Counted from the first letter of the stretch, positions 44,335-53,935 are shown. The stretch: 64,000 nt of DNA from SZUA-430 sp044220975 (GCA_044220975.1 JBGAPZ010000020.1:1-64000), one strand, 5' to 3'. Notes: generated by a model not told the origin, from the letters alone. Numbers and translations: made by a program.

Positions 44335-45321
44335 ATGAACGACGCGCCGCACATCTTGATCATTGTCCCGGAGCTCAAGGAACTTGAGCCCGACGATAAC
44401 CTTGCGACCATTTCGACTGCGCGTGAACTCGCCAAGCATTACGATCGCTTAGGCTATTCGAACACGATCCGCCATTTCGAATATCTGCCTCAGACATTCA
44501 AGACCGTCGTCGACGAAGAACAGCCGGACTGCGTCTTCAACCTGGTCGAATCGGTCTCAGGTACCAGCCGCCTGATCCATGTGCCGCCGATCTACCTGGA
44601 AGAGTTGCGCATACCCTATACGGGCTGTCCCGCGCACGCGATCGAACTGTCGAATGACAAGGTCTTGGCCAAGCACATTCTTCAGCTCCTGAAGGTGCCC
44701 ACACCACGCTGGGGCACACCAAAGACGCTGCCCGCCGGCGAAGGCGGTACCTGGATCGTCAAGGCGCAGCACGAGCATGCCTCGTTCGGCCTGACCCAAG
44801 CGAATGTTGTCCAAGGCACCACTGCCGCGATCACGCGCGCGCATGAACTCGCGATGGAACACAAGATCGAGTGGATGATCGAAGAGTTCATCGACGGGCG
44901 CGAATTCAACGTCTCGATGGTCGAAACACCCAGCGGCCCACGTGTGCTCCCCTCGGCCGAGATCGTGTTCCAGAACTACGGCACCGATCTGCACAGGATC
45001 ATCGACTACAAAGCGAAGTGGGACGACCAGAGTTTCGAGTACCAAAACACGATCCGCCGCGCCGAATTCTCACCCGCCGATCGTAAACTGCTCAAAGAGC
45101 TTGAAGAGATCAGCCTCAAGGTCTGGGAAGGTTTCGACCTCAGGGGTTGGGCGCGCGTCGATTTTCGCATCGACACGGCAAACAATCCCTTTGTCATCGA
45201 CGTCAACGCAAACCCCGACCTGTCGCTTGACGCAGGCTTCATGGCCGCCGCCGGCCGCGCGCAAATCGCCCCGCATGAGGCGATCCGCATGATCACCGAC
45301 GCCGCACTGTTGGCGGGATGA
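44335..45321 (+). CDS. ATP-grasp ligase, D-alanine-D-alanine ligase-like
   Basis: 328 residues. ATP-grasp core: LSNDKVLAKHILQLLKVPTP (about 103-122), WIVKAQHEHASFGLT (about 140), EEFIDGREFNVSM (about 182) and the metal site RVDFRIDTANNPFVIDVNANP (about 278-298). Ddl signature details differ (FNLVESVSGTS in place of the usual FNLLEG), and no mur genes are nearby, so peptide-bond formation with another amino acid is likelier. It lies 44 nt after kamA and overlaps the GNAT gene by 4 nt. Beta-lysine as substrate is an inference from context. Confidence 0.85.
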   Translation: MNDAPHILIIVPELKELEPDDNLATISTARELAKHYDRLGYSNTIRHFEYLPQTFKTVVDEEQPDCVFNLVESVSGTSRLIHVPPIYLEELRIPYTGCPAHAIELSNDKVLAKHILQLLKVPTPRWGTPKTLPAGEGGTWIVKAQHEHASFGLTQANVVQGTTAAITRAHELAMEHKIEWMIEEFIDGREFNVSMVETPSGPRVLPSAEIVFQNYGTDLHRIIDYKAKWDDQSFEYQNTIRRAEFSPADRKLLKELEEISLKVWEGFDLRGWARVDFRIDTANNPFVIDVNANPDLSLDAGFMAAAGRAQIAPHEAIRMITDAALLAG

Positions 45322-45800
45322 CCGCTCGGAAGTTCCGTGCAACGCCGCAGCCGGACGATCCGGAATCCGTTCGCGAACTCGTCACCGCAACCGGCGTCTT
45401 TTCGGGCACCGAAGTCGGCTGGGCCGTCGAAATCGTCGAAACCGCGCTCGCACGCGGCCAATCCGCCGGTTACCATTTCCTTTTCGCCGATGGGCCCAAC
45501 CGTCTCGAAGGCTTCTCCTGCTTCGGTCCGATCGACGGCACGGACAACCGCTTCGACCTCTATTGGATCGCCGTCTCGCCGATGGCGCAAGGCAAGGGAC
45601 TTGGCCGCGACCTCCTCGGCGAAACGGTCGCCGCCGCGCGGGCGCTCGACGCAACCCACATGTTCATCGATACATCGACCCGCAATGACTACGCCGCCGC
45701 CCGCAAACTCTATGAGGCGTTGGGCTTCACCCACATGGGAACGCTGATCGACTTCTATAGCGACGGCGACGGTAAGGCCCTGTTCGGACGCAAGCTCTAG
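45318..45800 (+). CDS. GNAT-family N-acetyltransferase
   Basis: 160 residues, one GNAT domain. Acetyl-CoA loop QGKGLGRDLLGE (about 91-102), followed by FIDTSTRNDYAAARKLYEAL (about 115-134). It is much shorter than AblB beta-lysine acetyltransferases. ATGA overlap with the ATP-grasp gene makes the three-gene unit one operon. Likely substrate is a product of the two enzymes upstream (inference). Stops overlap with the convergent transporter gene. Confidence 0.87.
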   Translation: MTARKFRATPQPDDPESVRELVTATGVFSGTEVGWAVEIVETALARGQSAGYHFLFADGPNRLEGFSCFGPIDGTDNRFDLYWIAVSPMAQGKGLGRDLLGETVAAARALDATHMFIDTSTRNDYAAARKLYEALGFTHMGTLIDFYSDGDGKALFGRKL

Positions 45801-46750
45801 ACGGTCTCGATGACGGGTTCTGCGTGCCGCAGCCCAAGCTGCCGCTCGCGCCACACGATAAAGAGCCCGGATGCGATCACGATGACGGCCCCCACATAGA
45901 CGGCAGACGCCGGCAGCTCGCTGAAGAACAGCCAGCCGAGCAGGATCGCCCAAATCATCGCCGCATAGTCGAAATTGGCGAGCGTGGATGCCTCCGCGAA
46001 CCGGTACGAGTTCGTCATCAGCAACTGCCCCACCCCGCCCAAGATGCCGAGTGTGACAAGGAGCAAGAGTTCGCTGCTCGAAGGCGTCGCCCAGGCAAAC
46101 GGCAAAGTGCAGGCACTGACCAGCGTGCATGCCAGCTGAAAATAGAAAGCGATTACCAGCGCCGGTTCGCTCCCCGACATCAGCCGGATAAAGATCATCG
46201 TGAAGGCGACAAGAAACGCGTTCGTAAATGCGAGTATGACACCGGTGGACGCGCCCGCCTCCGAAAGCCCCTGGCCTAGATGCGGCGAAACCATGATCAG
46301 CACGCCGACAAACCCGGCACCGACCGCGCTCCACCGGTAGAGCCGCACGGTCTCGCCCAAGATGAACGCGGCAAGCACCACCACGATCAAGGGCGAGGCA
46401 AAGCTGATCGCCGTCACATCCGCGATCGGCAGATACTTCAGCGACGAAAAATAGGTGAACATGGCAAGCACGCCGCTCGTCGCCCGGCGCGCATGCGACC
46501 ACGGCGCCTTCGTCGCCAAGTCGACCATTCGCAAACCGGACACGAGCATCACGACAATGATCGGCACAAACGCGAACAGTGAGCGGAAGAACACGACTTG
46601 GCCGACCGGAAACGTATCGCCGAACCCCCGCGCGATGACCGCCATGAACATGAAGACGAGTGTCGCTGCGACTTTCAGTGCAATGCCGAGGAGCGGATGG
46701 GACGACGTCTTGAGATCGACCGCCCGATCTCTCACAGCCACTTGCGCCAA
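45797..46750 (-). CDS. EamA/DMT-family transporter
   Basis: 317 residues, ten predicted transmembrane helices arranged as two EamA repeats (first about 20-145, second about 160-300). Family members export amino acids and other metabolites. The ATG at 46750 overlaps the end of the CorA gene by 19 nt; GTG codons a few residues later are alternatives. Convergent with the GNAT gene. It could export the product of the kamA operon, but direction and spacing give no proof. Confidence 0.88.
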   Translation of the reverse strand: MAQVAVRDRAVDLKTSSHPLLGIALKVAATLVFMFMAVIARGFGDTFPVGQVVFFRSLFAFVPIIVVMLVSGLRMVDLATKAPWSHARRATSGVLAMFTYFSSLKYLPIADVTAISFASPLIVVVLAAFILGETVRLYRWSAVGAGFVGVLIMVSPHLGQGLSEAGASTGVILAFTNAFLVAFTMIFIRLMSGSEPALVIAFYFQLACTLVSACTLPFAWATPSSSELLLLVTLGILGGVGQLLMTNSYRFAEASTLANFDYAAMIWAILLGWLFFSELPASAVYVGAVIVIASGLFIVWRERQLGLRHAEPVIETV

Positions 46751-47715
46751 CGGAAGAACACGTAAGGGGCGACGGCCGACAACACGATGGTGACGAGAGC
46801 GAACCCATAACCGTAAGTCGATTCAAGCTCGGGCATATGCTTGAAATTCATGCCCCAAATGCTCGCGAACAAGGTCGGCGGCAGAAACACCGTCGCCGCA
46901 ACGGACAGAATTCGGATGATCCGGCTTTGGTCGATATTGACGATGCCGAGCACGGCGTCGAGCAAGAACGTGATCTTGTTCGAAAGGAACGTCGTGTGGT
47001 CGGCCAGCGACTGCACGTCCCGGGTCATGGTCTTCACATGGCCCTTCAGATCCTTCGCCGACTTCATCTCGATCGTCTGCGTCAGAAACGCAAGCAAACG
47101 TCCGAGGCTGATCAAGCTCTCGCGCGCCTTTGATGTAAGATCGTTGCGGTTGCCGAGGCTGACCAAGACCTTTTGATAATCGCGCGCCGGGCTATCGCCG
47201 TTCTGCTGGAACACCTGCTTCGACAGAACCTCGACGTCCGCCCCCACCTTCTCCAGAACGTCAGCCGTGCGGTCGATGATAGCTTCAAGCAGTCCTGCCA
47301 GAATGAGATCGCCGCGCGGCCAAAGATTTGCCTGCCGGTCGGCCCGGTTGGCGAACGTGTTGAAGGGCTGCGGCTCGGAATAACGTACCGTCAAAAGACG
47401 CTCGCCCGCCAAGATGAAGCTCACGCCCAGACACTCGGGATCGGCCGATTCTGTCTTCGACAATACCAGCGCCGTCATGAACGTCGCGCCGTCTTCGTGA
47501 TAAAGGCGGCTTGAGATCTCAATCTCGTCCATGTCGTCGCGTGTCGGCGGTTCGAAACCGAAAACCGCTTTCACAGCTTCACGTTCTTGCGGCGTCGGAT
47601 CGAACATGTCGACCCAGAGCGACTCTTGCGGAACGACGATCGGCTCCACCGCCTGACCGGTACACGTCAGGTTGCGTCTTAGGCAGTTCTCGCGCAGGCC
47701 GAACGAGCGAAGCAT
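46732..47715 (-). CDS. corA: CorA-family magnesium transporter
   Basis: 327 residues. A large N-terminal cytoplasmic domain is followed by two C-terminal transmembrane helices; the pore signature is in FASIWGMNFKHMPE (GMN, about 280-293). It mediates Mg2+ (and Co2+/Ni2+) uptake as a pentamer. The first about 20 residues (with several Cys) are less typical, so a later start is possible. Confidence 0.93.
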   Translation of the reverse strand: MLRSFGLRENCLRRNLTCTGQAVEPIVVPQESLWVDMFDPTPQEREAVKAVFGFEPPTRDDMDEIEISSRLYHEDGATFMTALVLSKTESADPECLGVSFILAGERLLTVRYSEPQPFNTFANRADRQANLWPRGDLILAGLLEAIIDRTADVLEKVGADVEVLSKQVFQQNGDSPARDYQKVLVSLGNRNDLTSKARESLISLGRLLAFLTQTIEMKSAKDLKGHVKTMTRDVQSLADHTTFLSNKITFLLDAVLGIVNIDQSRIIRILSVAATVFLPPTLFASIWGMNFKHMPELESTYGYGFALVTIVLSAVAPYVFFRWRKWL

Positions 47716-47998
47716 GGGCGGGCTCTCGAGGGCTTTTGAGGGGCAGCGATTGGGGCGAACGTCGCCACCTTATAACCACCTAGCAAAGCCACCCGCCAGT
47801 CGATTTCGCCAGCGGAATCAAGGCGCGGCATTGTTACCGCCTTGGTGCGGGGACACGACGCACGGGGTGCGGCTTTCGAGTCACTCTCCCGACTTACCGC
47901 ATTGCGTTTACGACCCGAAAACGCTTTAGAGGGCATAGGTGGGGTGCACCCGAAAGGCTTCGGGCCCAACTGGCAGTAAGCGGCAACGCGAGGTTCCT
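47716..47998. other. Divergent intergenic region, CorA gene / DUF4282 gene
   Basis: No convincing gene in 283 bases. One hairpin, CCCGAA-AGGC-TTCGGG (47949-47964), lies 35 nt before the DUF4282 start codon. Promoters not resolved. Confidence 0.4.
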
Positions 47999-48283
47999 AT
48001 GGAATTCGGCGATCTTTTCAGCTTCGACAAGAAAATCGTGCCCGGCATCATCAAACCGATCTATTGGATCGGCTTGTTCGCTCTCCCGATCCTCGGGATC
48101 ATCTATTTCTTGAGCGGATTCGGCAAACTGTTCACCGAAGGCTTCTTCACGGGCCTTTGGGACATGGGCGCGGCAGTCGTATGGGTTGTCATCGGTGTGT
48201 TCGCCCTGCGCGTACTGGCCGAACTCTGCCTCGCGATCTTCGACATTCACGACCGCGGCACCCCGCCCCCGTCGCAGAACTAG
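47999..48283 (+). CDS. DUF4282 small membrane protein
   Basis: 94 residues, two transmembrane helices (PIYWIGLFALPILGIIYFLS and WVVIGVFALRVLAELCLAIF) after a short FGDLFSFDKKIVP lead. The pattern fits DUF4282, of unknown function. Start set at ATG 47999; the frame is open to 47939 but the upstream residues are not family-like. A strong terminator follows 30 nt after the stop. Confidence 0.8.
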   Translation: MEFGDLFSFDKKIVPGIIKPIYWIGLFALPILGIIYFLSGFGKLFTEGFFTGLWDMGAAVVWVVIGVFALRVLAELCLAIFDIHDRGTPPPSQN

Positions 48284-48313
48284 AAGCCGCACCTCAAAGG
48301 GTCATCCTATTTG

Positions 48314-48349
48314 CCGCCTCGGGTGCCAAACCCGGGGCGGTTTCCTTTT
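48314..48349 (+). terminator. Intrinsic terminator after the DUF4282 gene
   Basis: CCGCCTCGGGT (48314-48324), loop GCCAA, ACCCGGGGCGG (48330-48340): an 11-bp stem with one G-U pair, followed by TTTCCTTTT. It acts on the plus strand; the convergent oxidoreductase gene ends just beyond it. Confidence 0.8.
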
Positions 48350-48353
48350 GGGG

Positions 48354-49463
48354 CTAGGGCTTGGTTTCTTGTGTGCCATCGGGCGTTTCGGCGGCTGGAG
48401 CATTGTCCCCGCGCTGATGAAAGTAGATCGTTTGCGCGAAAGCGCGAAACGGTGCGGTCCCAAGCGCCAAGTTCCACATCCAGTTCGGCGGTGCGAGGTC
48501 CAGCATCCACCTGAGCCAAAGCTTCGTGCGAAAGCGTGGCGTCTCGCGCGCCAGCGCTAAGGCTGGATGTTCTCCCCCCGCATTGATCCAATCGGCCGCA
48601 AGCTGAGCGGTCCGCCGTCCGAGCCGCAACGTCTGCACGATCCCGCCTCCGGTCAGCGGCGACACGTGCCCGGCAGCGTCGCCAATCAACATCACGCGCC
48701 CGACATGCGTCCGGCCGAGTGTCGCGCCCGCAGGGATAAGCCCGCTGCGCCGCGCCACAATGCGGGGCTCTGGCAAACCCAACCTCTTGCGATAGACCTC
48801 AAGGAACGCGCGCGCGTCGGGCCTTACCCCATGGCGCGCAGCCAGTCCCACCTGCGTGACGCCGACACTGGGTGCCGCCCAAGCAATGTAACCCGGCGCA
48901 AGCTTGCTATCGAGGAAGCAGTGCAAGAACCGCCCATCGAGCGCTGACTCCGGCTCCAACTCGAACTCGACACCACCGAGGAAGCGCCTGTTCGCATCGA
49001 GCCCGAACGCACGCCCAACGGCCGACGTCGCCCCGTCCGCGCCGATCAGCAAGCGCGCCGACAGCCCAAGCTCAGGCAAAGTCACCGCATCGTCGTCTTG
49101 CTCGGCGCGCTTGAACGAAGCTCCAAGCATCAACTCGGCACCGGCGCGCGTCGCCTCATCCGCCATCCAGCGCAGCAGGTTCGGCGTATCCGTCGTGAGA
49201 AAATAGTATCCGGCCGACGCGTGGTCCGTGAACTTGCCGTTCGGCGCGTAAAGCCTCACCCCACGCACAAGTCGCGTGAGGTGGGCCGGAACATCCATCT
49301 CCTCAGCCGCTTCTTTGACGAGGATGCCGGTCGTTCGCACCTTTTCGCCGGGATCGCGCTTGCGCTCGATCACCGCGACCTTCAGCCCGCGCAACGCCGC
49401 CGTGCGCGCACACGCAAGACCCGCAAAACTTCCGCCGACGATGATCAGATCAAAGCGGCGCAA
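48354..49463 (-). CDS. FAD-dependent oxidoreductase, geranylgeranyl reductase-like
   Basis: 369 residues. N-terminal dinucleotide fold LIIVGGSFAGLACARTAA, second FAD motif LLIGADGATSAVGRAFG (about 140) and VMLIGDAAGHVSPLTGGG (about 268). The layout matches the geranylgeranyl reductase/PHBH group, which reduces isoprenoid chains or hydroxylates aromatics. Substrate unknown. TTG start at 49463, 4 nt after the VOC gene stop. Confidence 0.85.
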   Translation of the reverse strand: MRRFDLIIVGGSFAGLACARTAALRGLKVAVIERKRDPGEKVRTTGILVKEAAEEMDVPAHLTRLVRGVRLYAPNGKFTDHASAGYYFLTTDTPNLLRWMADEATRAGAELMLGASFKRAEQDDDAVTLPELGLSARLLIGADGATSAVGRAFGLDANRRFLGGVEFELEPESALDGRFLHCFLDSKLAPGYIAWAAPSVGVTQVGLAARHGVRPDARAFLEVYRKRLGLPEPRIVARRSGLIPAGATLGRTHVGRVMLIGDAAGHVSPLTGGGIVQTLRLGRRTAQLAADWINAGGEHPALALARETPRFRTKLWLRWMLDLAPPNWMWNLALGTAPFRAFAQTIYFHQRGDNAPAAETPDGTQETKP

Positions 49464-49467
49464 TCCG

Positions 49468-49926
49468 CTACTTGCCCTTCGACTTCTTCTTGGGCGCAGC
49501 TTTCTTCAATTTCGGCAACGGCGCGCCGAACTGCCAAGAATGGCCGAAGGGATCGGTGATAACGCCGAAGCGGTCACCCCAAAACTGATCGGCCGCAGGC
49601 ATCTTGATCTTCGCGCCTGCCTTTTGGGCGCGCGCCATCCATTGGTCGACTTCCTTGGGCAGCTTCAATTGAATGAACATGCCGACCGGCGTGCCGCCAT
49701 AACCTTGCGGCGTGTTGGCCTTGCCGCCCGAATGTTCAGGAAAGTCGTCGGAGAGATAAACGACATGTCCGTTGATCTCGAGCTGCGCGTGCATCAACCG
49801 CTTCCCGTCTTCGGCGGGCATCTTCATGATTTCCTTCGCGCCCAATCCCTTTTTGTAGAAGGCAATGGCACCCTTCCCGTCGCTGACGGTGAGGTATGGC
49901 ACGATGTTCTTCTGAAAGGCCGGCAT
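49468..49926 (-). CDS. VOC-superfamily protein (PhnB-like)
   Basis: 152 residues from ATG 49926. Begins NIVPYLTVSDGKGAIAFYKK, carries DGKRLMHAQLEINGHVVYLS, and ends FGVITDPFGHSWQFG, the pattern of PhnB-like VOC proteins, followed by a Lys-rich tail (KAAPKKKSKGK). No defined substrate. Lies between acs and the FAD oxidoreductase gene. Confidence 0.85.
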   Translation of the reverse strand: MPAFQKNIVPYLTVSDGKGAIAFYKKGLGAKEIMKMPAEDGKRLMHAQLEINGHVVYLSDDFPEHSGGKANTPQGYGGTPVGMFIQLKLPKEVDQWMARAQKAGAKIKMPAADQFWGDRFGVITDPFGHSWQFGAPLPKLKKAAPKKKSKGK

Positions 49927-49957
49927 CGAAATCTCCGCTGCAAGATGGCCGAGCGTT

Positions 49958-51898
49958 TTACGCCGAGCGCTTCGCGTTCGCCACCAAATCCTGCACAACA
50001 GCGGGATCTGCGAGCGTCGTCACATCGCCGAGATTTGACGTGTCGCCCTCCGCGATCTTCCTAAGGATGCGCCGCATGATTTTTCCCGACCGCGTCTTCG
50101 GCAAACCCGGGGCCCATTGGATGACATCCGGCTTCGCAATGGCGCCGATCTCCTTGCCCACCCATTGGACGAGCTCTTTACGCAGATCCTCGCTCGGCGC
50201 CACGCCCGAAACCAAGGTCACATAGGCGTAGATGCCCTGCCCCTTGATGTCGTGCGGGTAACCAACGACCGCAGCCTCCGCGACCTTCGCATGCGCGACC
50301 AGCGCGCTCTCGACCTCGGCGGTACCGAGCCGGTGCCCCGAGACGTTGATCACATCGTCTACGCGGCCCGTGATCCAATAGTACCCGTCCTTGTCGCGTC
50401 GACAGCCGTCGCCCGTAAAATACTTTCCCGGATAGGTTTTGAAATACGTCTCGACGAACCGCGCATGGTCGCCATAGACGGTGCGCATCTGCCCGGGCCA
50501 AGAATCCGCCAGAACCAAGTTCCCCGTCGTCTCACCCTCGAGCACCTTGCCCTCCGCATCGACGACTTGCGGGACGATGCCAAAGAACGGCCGCGTCGCT
50601 GATCCGGGCTTCAAATCGGTCGCACCCGGCAACGGTGTAATCAAGATGCCGCCCGTCTCCGTCTGCCACCACGTGTCAACGATCGGACACCGGCCGTCAC
50701 CGACCACCCGATGATACCAAAGCCAAGCCTCCGGATTGATCGGCTCGCCCACTGAGCCCAGCAGGCGCAACGACGCACGGCTCGTCTTCTTCACCGGCCC
50801 CTCGCCGTCGCGCATCAGCGCACGGATCGCCGTTGGCGCCGTGTAGAAGATGTTGACCTTGTGCTTGTCGATCACCTCCCAGAACCGCGAGACGGTGGGA
50901 TAGTTCGGCACGCCCTCGAACATAAGCGTCGTAGCTCCGTTCGAAAGCGGCCCATAAACGATGTAGCTGTGCCCCGTGACCCAACCGACGTCGGCCGTGC
51001 ACCAATAGACGTCGCCGTCGTGGTAATCGAACACGTACTGATGCGTCATCGACGCGAAGACAAGATAGCCGCCCGTCGAGTGCAACACGCCCTTGGGCTT
51101 ACCGGTCGAGCCCGACGTGTAGAGAATGAACATCGGATCTTCCGCGTTCATCTCGGCAGGCGGGCAGTCGCTCGACACTTTCGCCGCCTCTTCGTGATAC
51201 CAAACATCGCGCGGTCCATGCATCAGCACCTTGTTGCCTGTGCGCTTCACCACGACGACGCGCTTCACGTCCGGACACTGCGTCAGTGCGACGTCGGTAT
51301 TCTGCTTGAGCGGAATGGGCTTGCCGCCACGCAACCCCTCGTCGGCGGTGATCACGACTGTCGACGCGCAATCGAGGATGCGCCCGGCCAAACTGTCGGG
51401 CGAAAACCCGCCGAACACCACCGAGTGAACCGCCCCGATCCGCGTGCAGGCAAGCATCGCGTAGGCGGCCTCGGGTATCATCGGCAGATAAATCGTAACC
51501 CGGTCGCCTTTCTTCACCCCGTTCGCGGTCAGTACATTCGCAAACCGGCAAACCTCGGCATGCAGCTGCCGATACGTGATGTGCTTGGAATCCTTAGGGT
51601 CGTCGCCTTCCCAGATGATCGCCGTTTGGTCGCCGCGCTTCGCCAAGTGGCGGTCGATGCAGTTCGCCGACACGTTCAGCGCCCCGTCTTCGTACCAGCG
51701 AATGAACAAGTTTTTCGCGTCGTAGGAGACGTTCTTCACCTTCGTGTACGGCTTGATCCAATCGACCCGCTTGCCCTGTTCGCGCCAAAACGCAACCGGA
51801 TCCGCGACCGACGCCTTGTAGAGATCGAGATACTTCGCGTTGTCGACAAACGCGCGCTTCACCCACTCGGCCGTCACGGGAATAAGTTGGTCGGACAT
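49958..51898 (-). CDS. acs: Acetyl-CoA synthetase (AMP-forming)
   Basis: 646 residues. It activates acetate to acetyl-CoA through acetyl-AMP. Adenylate-forming motifs: LYTSGSTGKPKGVLHSTGGY (about 265), DTWWQTETGGILI (about 413), YFTGDGCRRDKDGYYWITGR (about 500) and the C-terminal acetylation-site motif PKTRSGKIMRR with its Lys (about 610). Full length. Acetyl-CoA made here could feed PhaA (inference). Confidence 0.97.
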   Translation of the reverse strand: MSDQLIPVTAEWVKRAFVDNAKYLDLYKASVADPVAFWREQGKRVDWIKPYTKVKNVSYDAKNLFIRWYEDGALNVSANCIDRHLAKRGDQTAIIWEGDDPKDSKHITYRQLHAEVCRFANVLTANGVKKGDRVTIYLPMIPEAAYAMLACTRIGAVHSVVFGGFSPDSLAGRILDCASTVVITADEGLRGGKPIPLKQNTDVALTQCPDVKRVVVVKRTGNKVLMHGPRDVWYHEEAAKVSSDCPPAEMNAEDPMFILYTSGSTGKPKGVLHSTGGYLVFASMTHQYVFDYHDGDVYWCTADVGWVTGHSYIVYGPLSNGATTLMFEGVPNYPTVSRFWEVIDKHKVNIFYTAPTAIRALMRDGEGPVKKTSRASLRLLGSVGEPINPEAWLWYHRVVGDGRCPIVDTWWQTETGGILITPLPGATDLKPGSATRPFFGIVPQVVDAEGKVLEGETTGNLVLADSWPGQMRTVYGDHARFVETYFKTYPGKYFTGDGCRRDKDGYYWITGRVDDVINVSGHRLGTAEVESALVAHAKVAEAAVVGYPHDIKGQGIYAYVTLVSGVAPSEDLRKELVQWVGKEIGAIAKPDVIQWAPGLPKTRSGKIMRRILRKIAEGDTSNLGDVTTLADPAVVQDLVANAKRSA

Positions 51899-51931
51899 GG
51901 GGAACGCGTCTCCTCGTTTGGCGGGCGAACC

Positions 51932-53110
51932 CTACGTCGATCCTTCGATTTCGCGCAACACCTGCGCCGTATGCTCGCCGACCGTCGGCGGGTCCAGCCG
52001 GATGGCGCACGGCGTTTTCGAGAACTTGAGCGCCGGCCGCATCGTCCGGTACCGGCCTTCGCTCTTGATCTCGCGTTCTTCGAAAAATCCGACGCCCTTG
52101 AAGTGCGGATCGTCGAACAAGGTCGAGGTCTCGTTCGCCCGCATCGCCGGAATGTGATGCTCCGCGCAAAGCGCCATCCATTCATCGGTCGTATGCGTCG
52201 CCGCCGCCTCGCGCATCATGTCGTAATAGACGTTGACCCTCGCTTTGCCGTCGCCCGCCGCGAGGAACCGCTCGCTGTTGTAGGCGTCGGCAATCCCACC
52301 CAGCTCCAAAAACTTCACCGACCCTTCGCGGCTCGCCGGCAAAACCACCAGATAGCCGTCCTTCGTCTTGTACGGCTTTCGATGCGGCGTGATCGTCGTC
52401 GCGTGCCCGAACTTGCCCGGCAGGTCGAGATAGGTCTTGCCCCAAATGTGCTCTGCTTGGATGAAGCCAGTGAAAGCCTCGAGCATCGGCACCTCGACAT
52501 ATTGCCCCTCGCCCGTCTTCTCGCGATGATGCAGCGCCGCCAAAGTCGCGATCACGGCGAACAGCCCGCTCGTCTTGTCGGCGATGATCGAGGGGAACGG
52601 ACGAAGCTCCTTGTTGCCGTCGTAGAGCGGCAGCAAATCGCACGCGCCCGATGCCGCTTGGATCAAGTCGTCGAACGCCTGCCGCCCGTTGTACGCGCCG
52701 CCTGTGCCATAGCCGATCGCCTCGACATAGATGATGTTGGGCTTGAGCTTTGCGACTTCGCCATAGCCGAAGCCCAAGCGGCGGATCGCCTCAGGCCGCA
52801 TGTTGTGAATGAAGACGTCGCCGGTGCGCACCAACGCGCGCAATTGCGCTTTGCCTTCGTCGGTCTTCAGGTCGACCGCGACCGACCGCTTGTTGCGGTT
52901 GAAGGCGACGAACATCGGTCCCATCTTGTCCGACTTCGGCGCCTTGCCTTGGTTGCGCTGCCGGTCGCCCGACGGTTCTTCCACCTTGATCACATCCGCG
53001 CCAAGGTCGCCCAAGGTCATCGTTGCGTAAGGCCCAAGCACGAATTGCGTCAGGTCGATCACGCGGATGCCGGCCAACGGCCCAGGCTTCGCGTCGGTCT
53101 TTGCGGTCAT
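51932..53110 (-). CDS. Family III (CaiB/BaiF) CoA-transferase
   Basis: 392 residues from ATG 53110. It moves CoA between a CoA thioester and a free acid. Begins LAGIRVIDLTQFVLGPYATM and has GDLGADVIKVEEPSGD (about 45), NRNKRSVAVDLKTDEG (about 78) and the region NGRQAFDDLIQAASG (about 150) with the expected catalytic Asp. The longer frame to 53812 overlaps the creatininase gene and is rejected. Substrate unknown; 33 nt upstream of acs and co-directional. Confidence 0.92.
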   Translation of the reverse strand: MTAKTDAKPGPLAGIRVIDLTQFVLGPYATMTLGDLGADVIKVEEPSGDRQRNQGKAPKSDKMGPMFVAFNRNKRSVAVDLKTDEGKAQLRALVRTGDVFIHNMRPEAIRRLGFGYGEVAKLKPNIIYVEAIGYGTGGAYNGRQAFDDLIQAASGACDLLPLYDGNKELRPFPSIIADKTSGLFAVIATLAALHHREKTGEGQYVEVPMLEAFTGFIQAEHIWGKTYLDLPGKFGHATTITPHRKPYKTKDGYLVVLPASREGSVKFLELGGIADAYNSERFLAAGDGKARVNVYYDMMREAAATHTTDEWMALCAEHHIPAMRANETSTLFDDPHFKGVGFFEEREIKSEGRYRTMRPALKFSKTPCAIRLDPPTVGEHTAQVLREIEGST

Positions 53111-53185
53111 GAGGTGGGCTCTTTGCGTTGAATGGCGTGACGCGCTAACCCTAGCCCCGCGCAGCCAAAAAACGCCAGGAAAACC

Positions 53186-53935
53186 ATGCAACTTCATCAG
53201 TCCTCGTGGCCGGAAATCGAGACCTATCTGAAGCAATCGACCGGTCTCATCGTGCCCATCGGTTCCACCGAACAGCACGGCCCCAACGGTTTGCTCGGCA
53301 CCGATGCGATTTGCCCCGAGGTGATCGCAAAGGCCGCCGGCGACGAAAGCGGCATCCTGGTCGGTCCAACGTTTAACGTCGGATCCGCGCAGCACCACTT
53401 GGGCTTTCCGGGCACCATCACGCTCCGCCCCTCGACGATGATCGCCGCCATGCAGGACTGGACGACGTCGCTCACACGCCATGGCTTCGACCGCATCTAT
53501 TGGTTCAACGGCCACGGCGGCAACATCGCGCCGGTGAACAGCGCTTTCAGCGAAATCTACTCGGAATTCTCGTTCGGCCGCGCCGGATCGAACCGCAAAC
53601 CGATCCGCCTCTTCCTGCGCAACTGGTGGGAACTCCCAGGCGTCGGCGAACTCTGCCGCGAACTCTTCCCCGTCGGCGAAGGCAGCCACGCGACGGCGTC
53701 GGAAGTGTCGGTCACCTACTTCGCCTACCCCGACGCACAGAAAAAGGTCGAGATGCACCCGAAGATCGCACCCAACGGGTCGATCCGCGACGCCGACGAC
53801 TACCGCCGCCAATTCCCCGACGGCCGCATCGGCTCAGACCCCAGCCAAGCGACGCCGGAAAAAGGCAAACGCATTGTCGAGGCCGCAACGAAGGCACTCA
53901 CCCGCGACTTCCGCGCGTTCATGGAAGCGGCATAA
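53186..53935 (+). CDS. Creatininase-family amidohydrolase
   Basis: 249 residues. Metal-binding and active-site parts of the family are present: VPIGSTEQHGPNGLLGTD (about 23-40), WFNGHGGNIAPVNSAF (about 107) and GEGSHATASEVSVTYF (about 166). Members include creatininase, the mycofactocin protease MftE and riboflavin-pathway amidases, so the substrate is open. It is divergent from the CoA-transferase gene across 75 nt. Confidence 0.9.
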   Translation: MQLHQSSWPEIETYLKQSTGLIVPIGSTEQHGPNGLLGTDAICPEVIAKAAGDESGILVGPTFNVGSAQHHLGFPGTITLRPSTMIAAMQDWTTSLTRHGFDRIYWFNGHGGNIAPVNSAFSEIYSEFSFGRAGSNRKPIRLFLRNWWELPGVGELCRELFPVGEGSHATASEVSVTYFAYPDAQKKVEMHPKIAPNGSIRDADDYRRQFPDGRIGSDPSQATPEKGKRIVEAATKALTRDFRAFMEAA

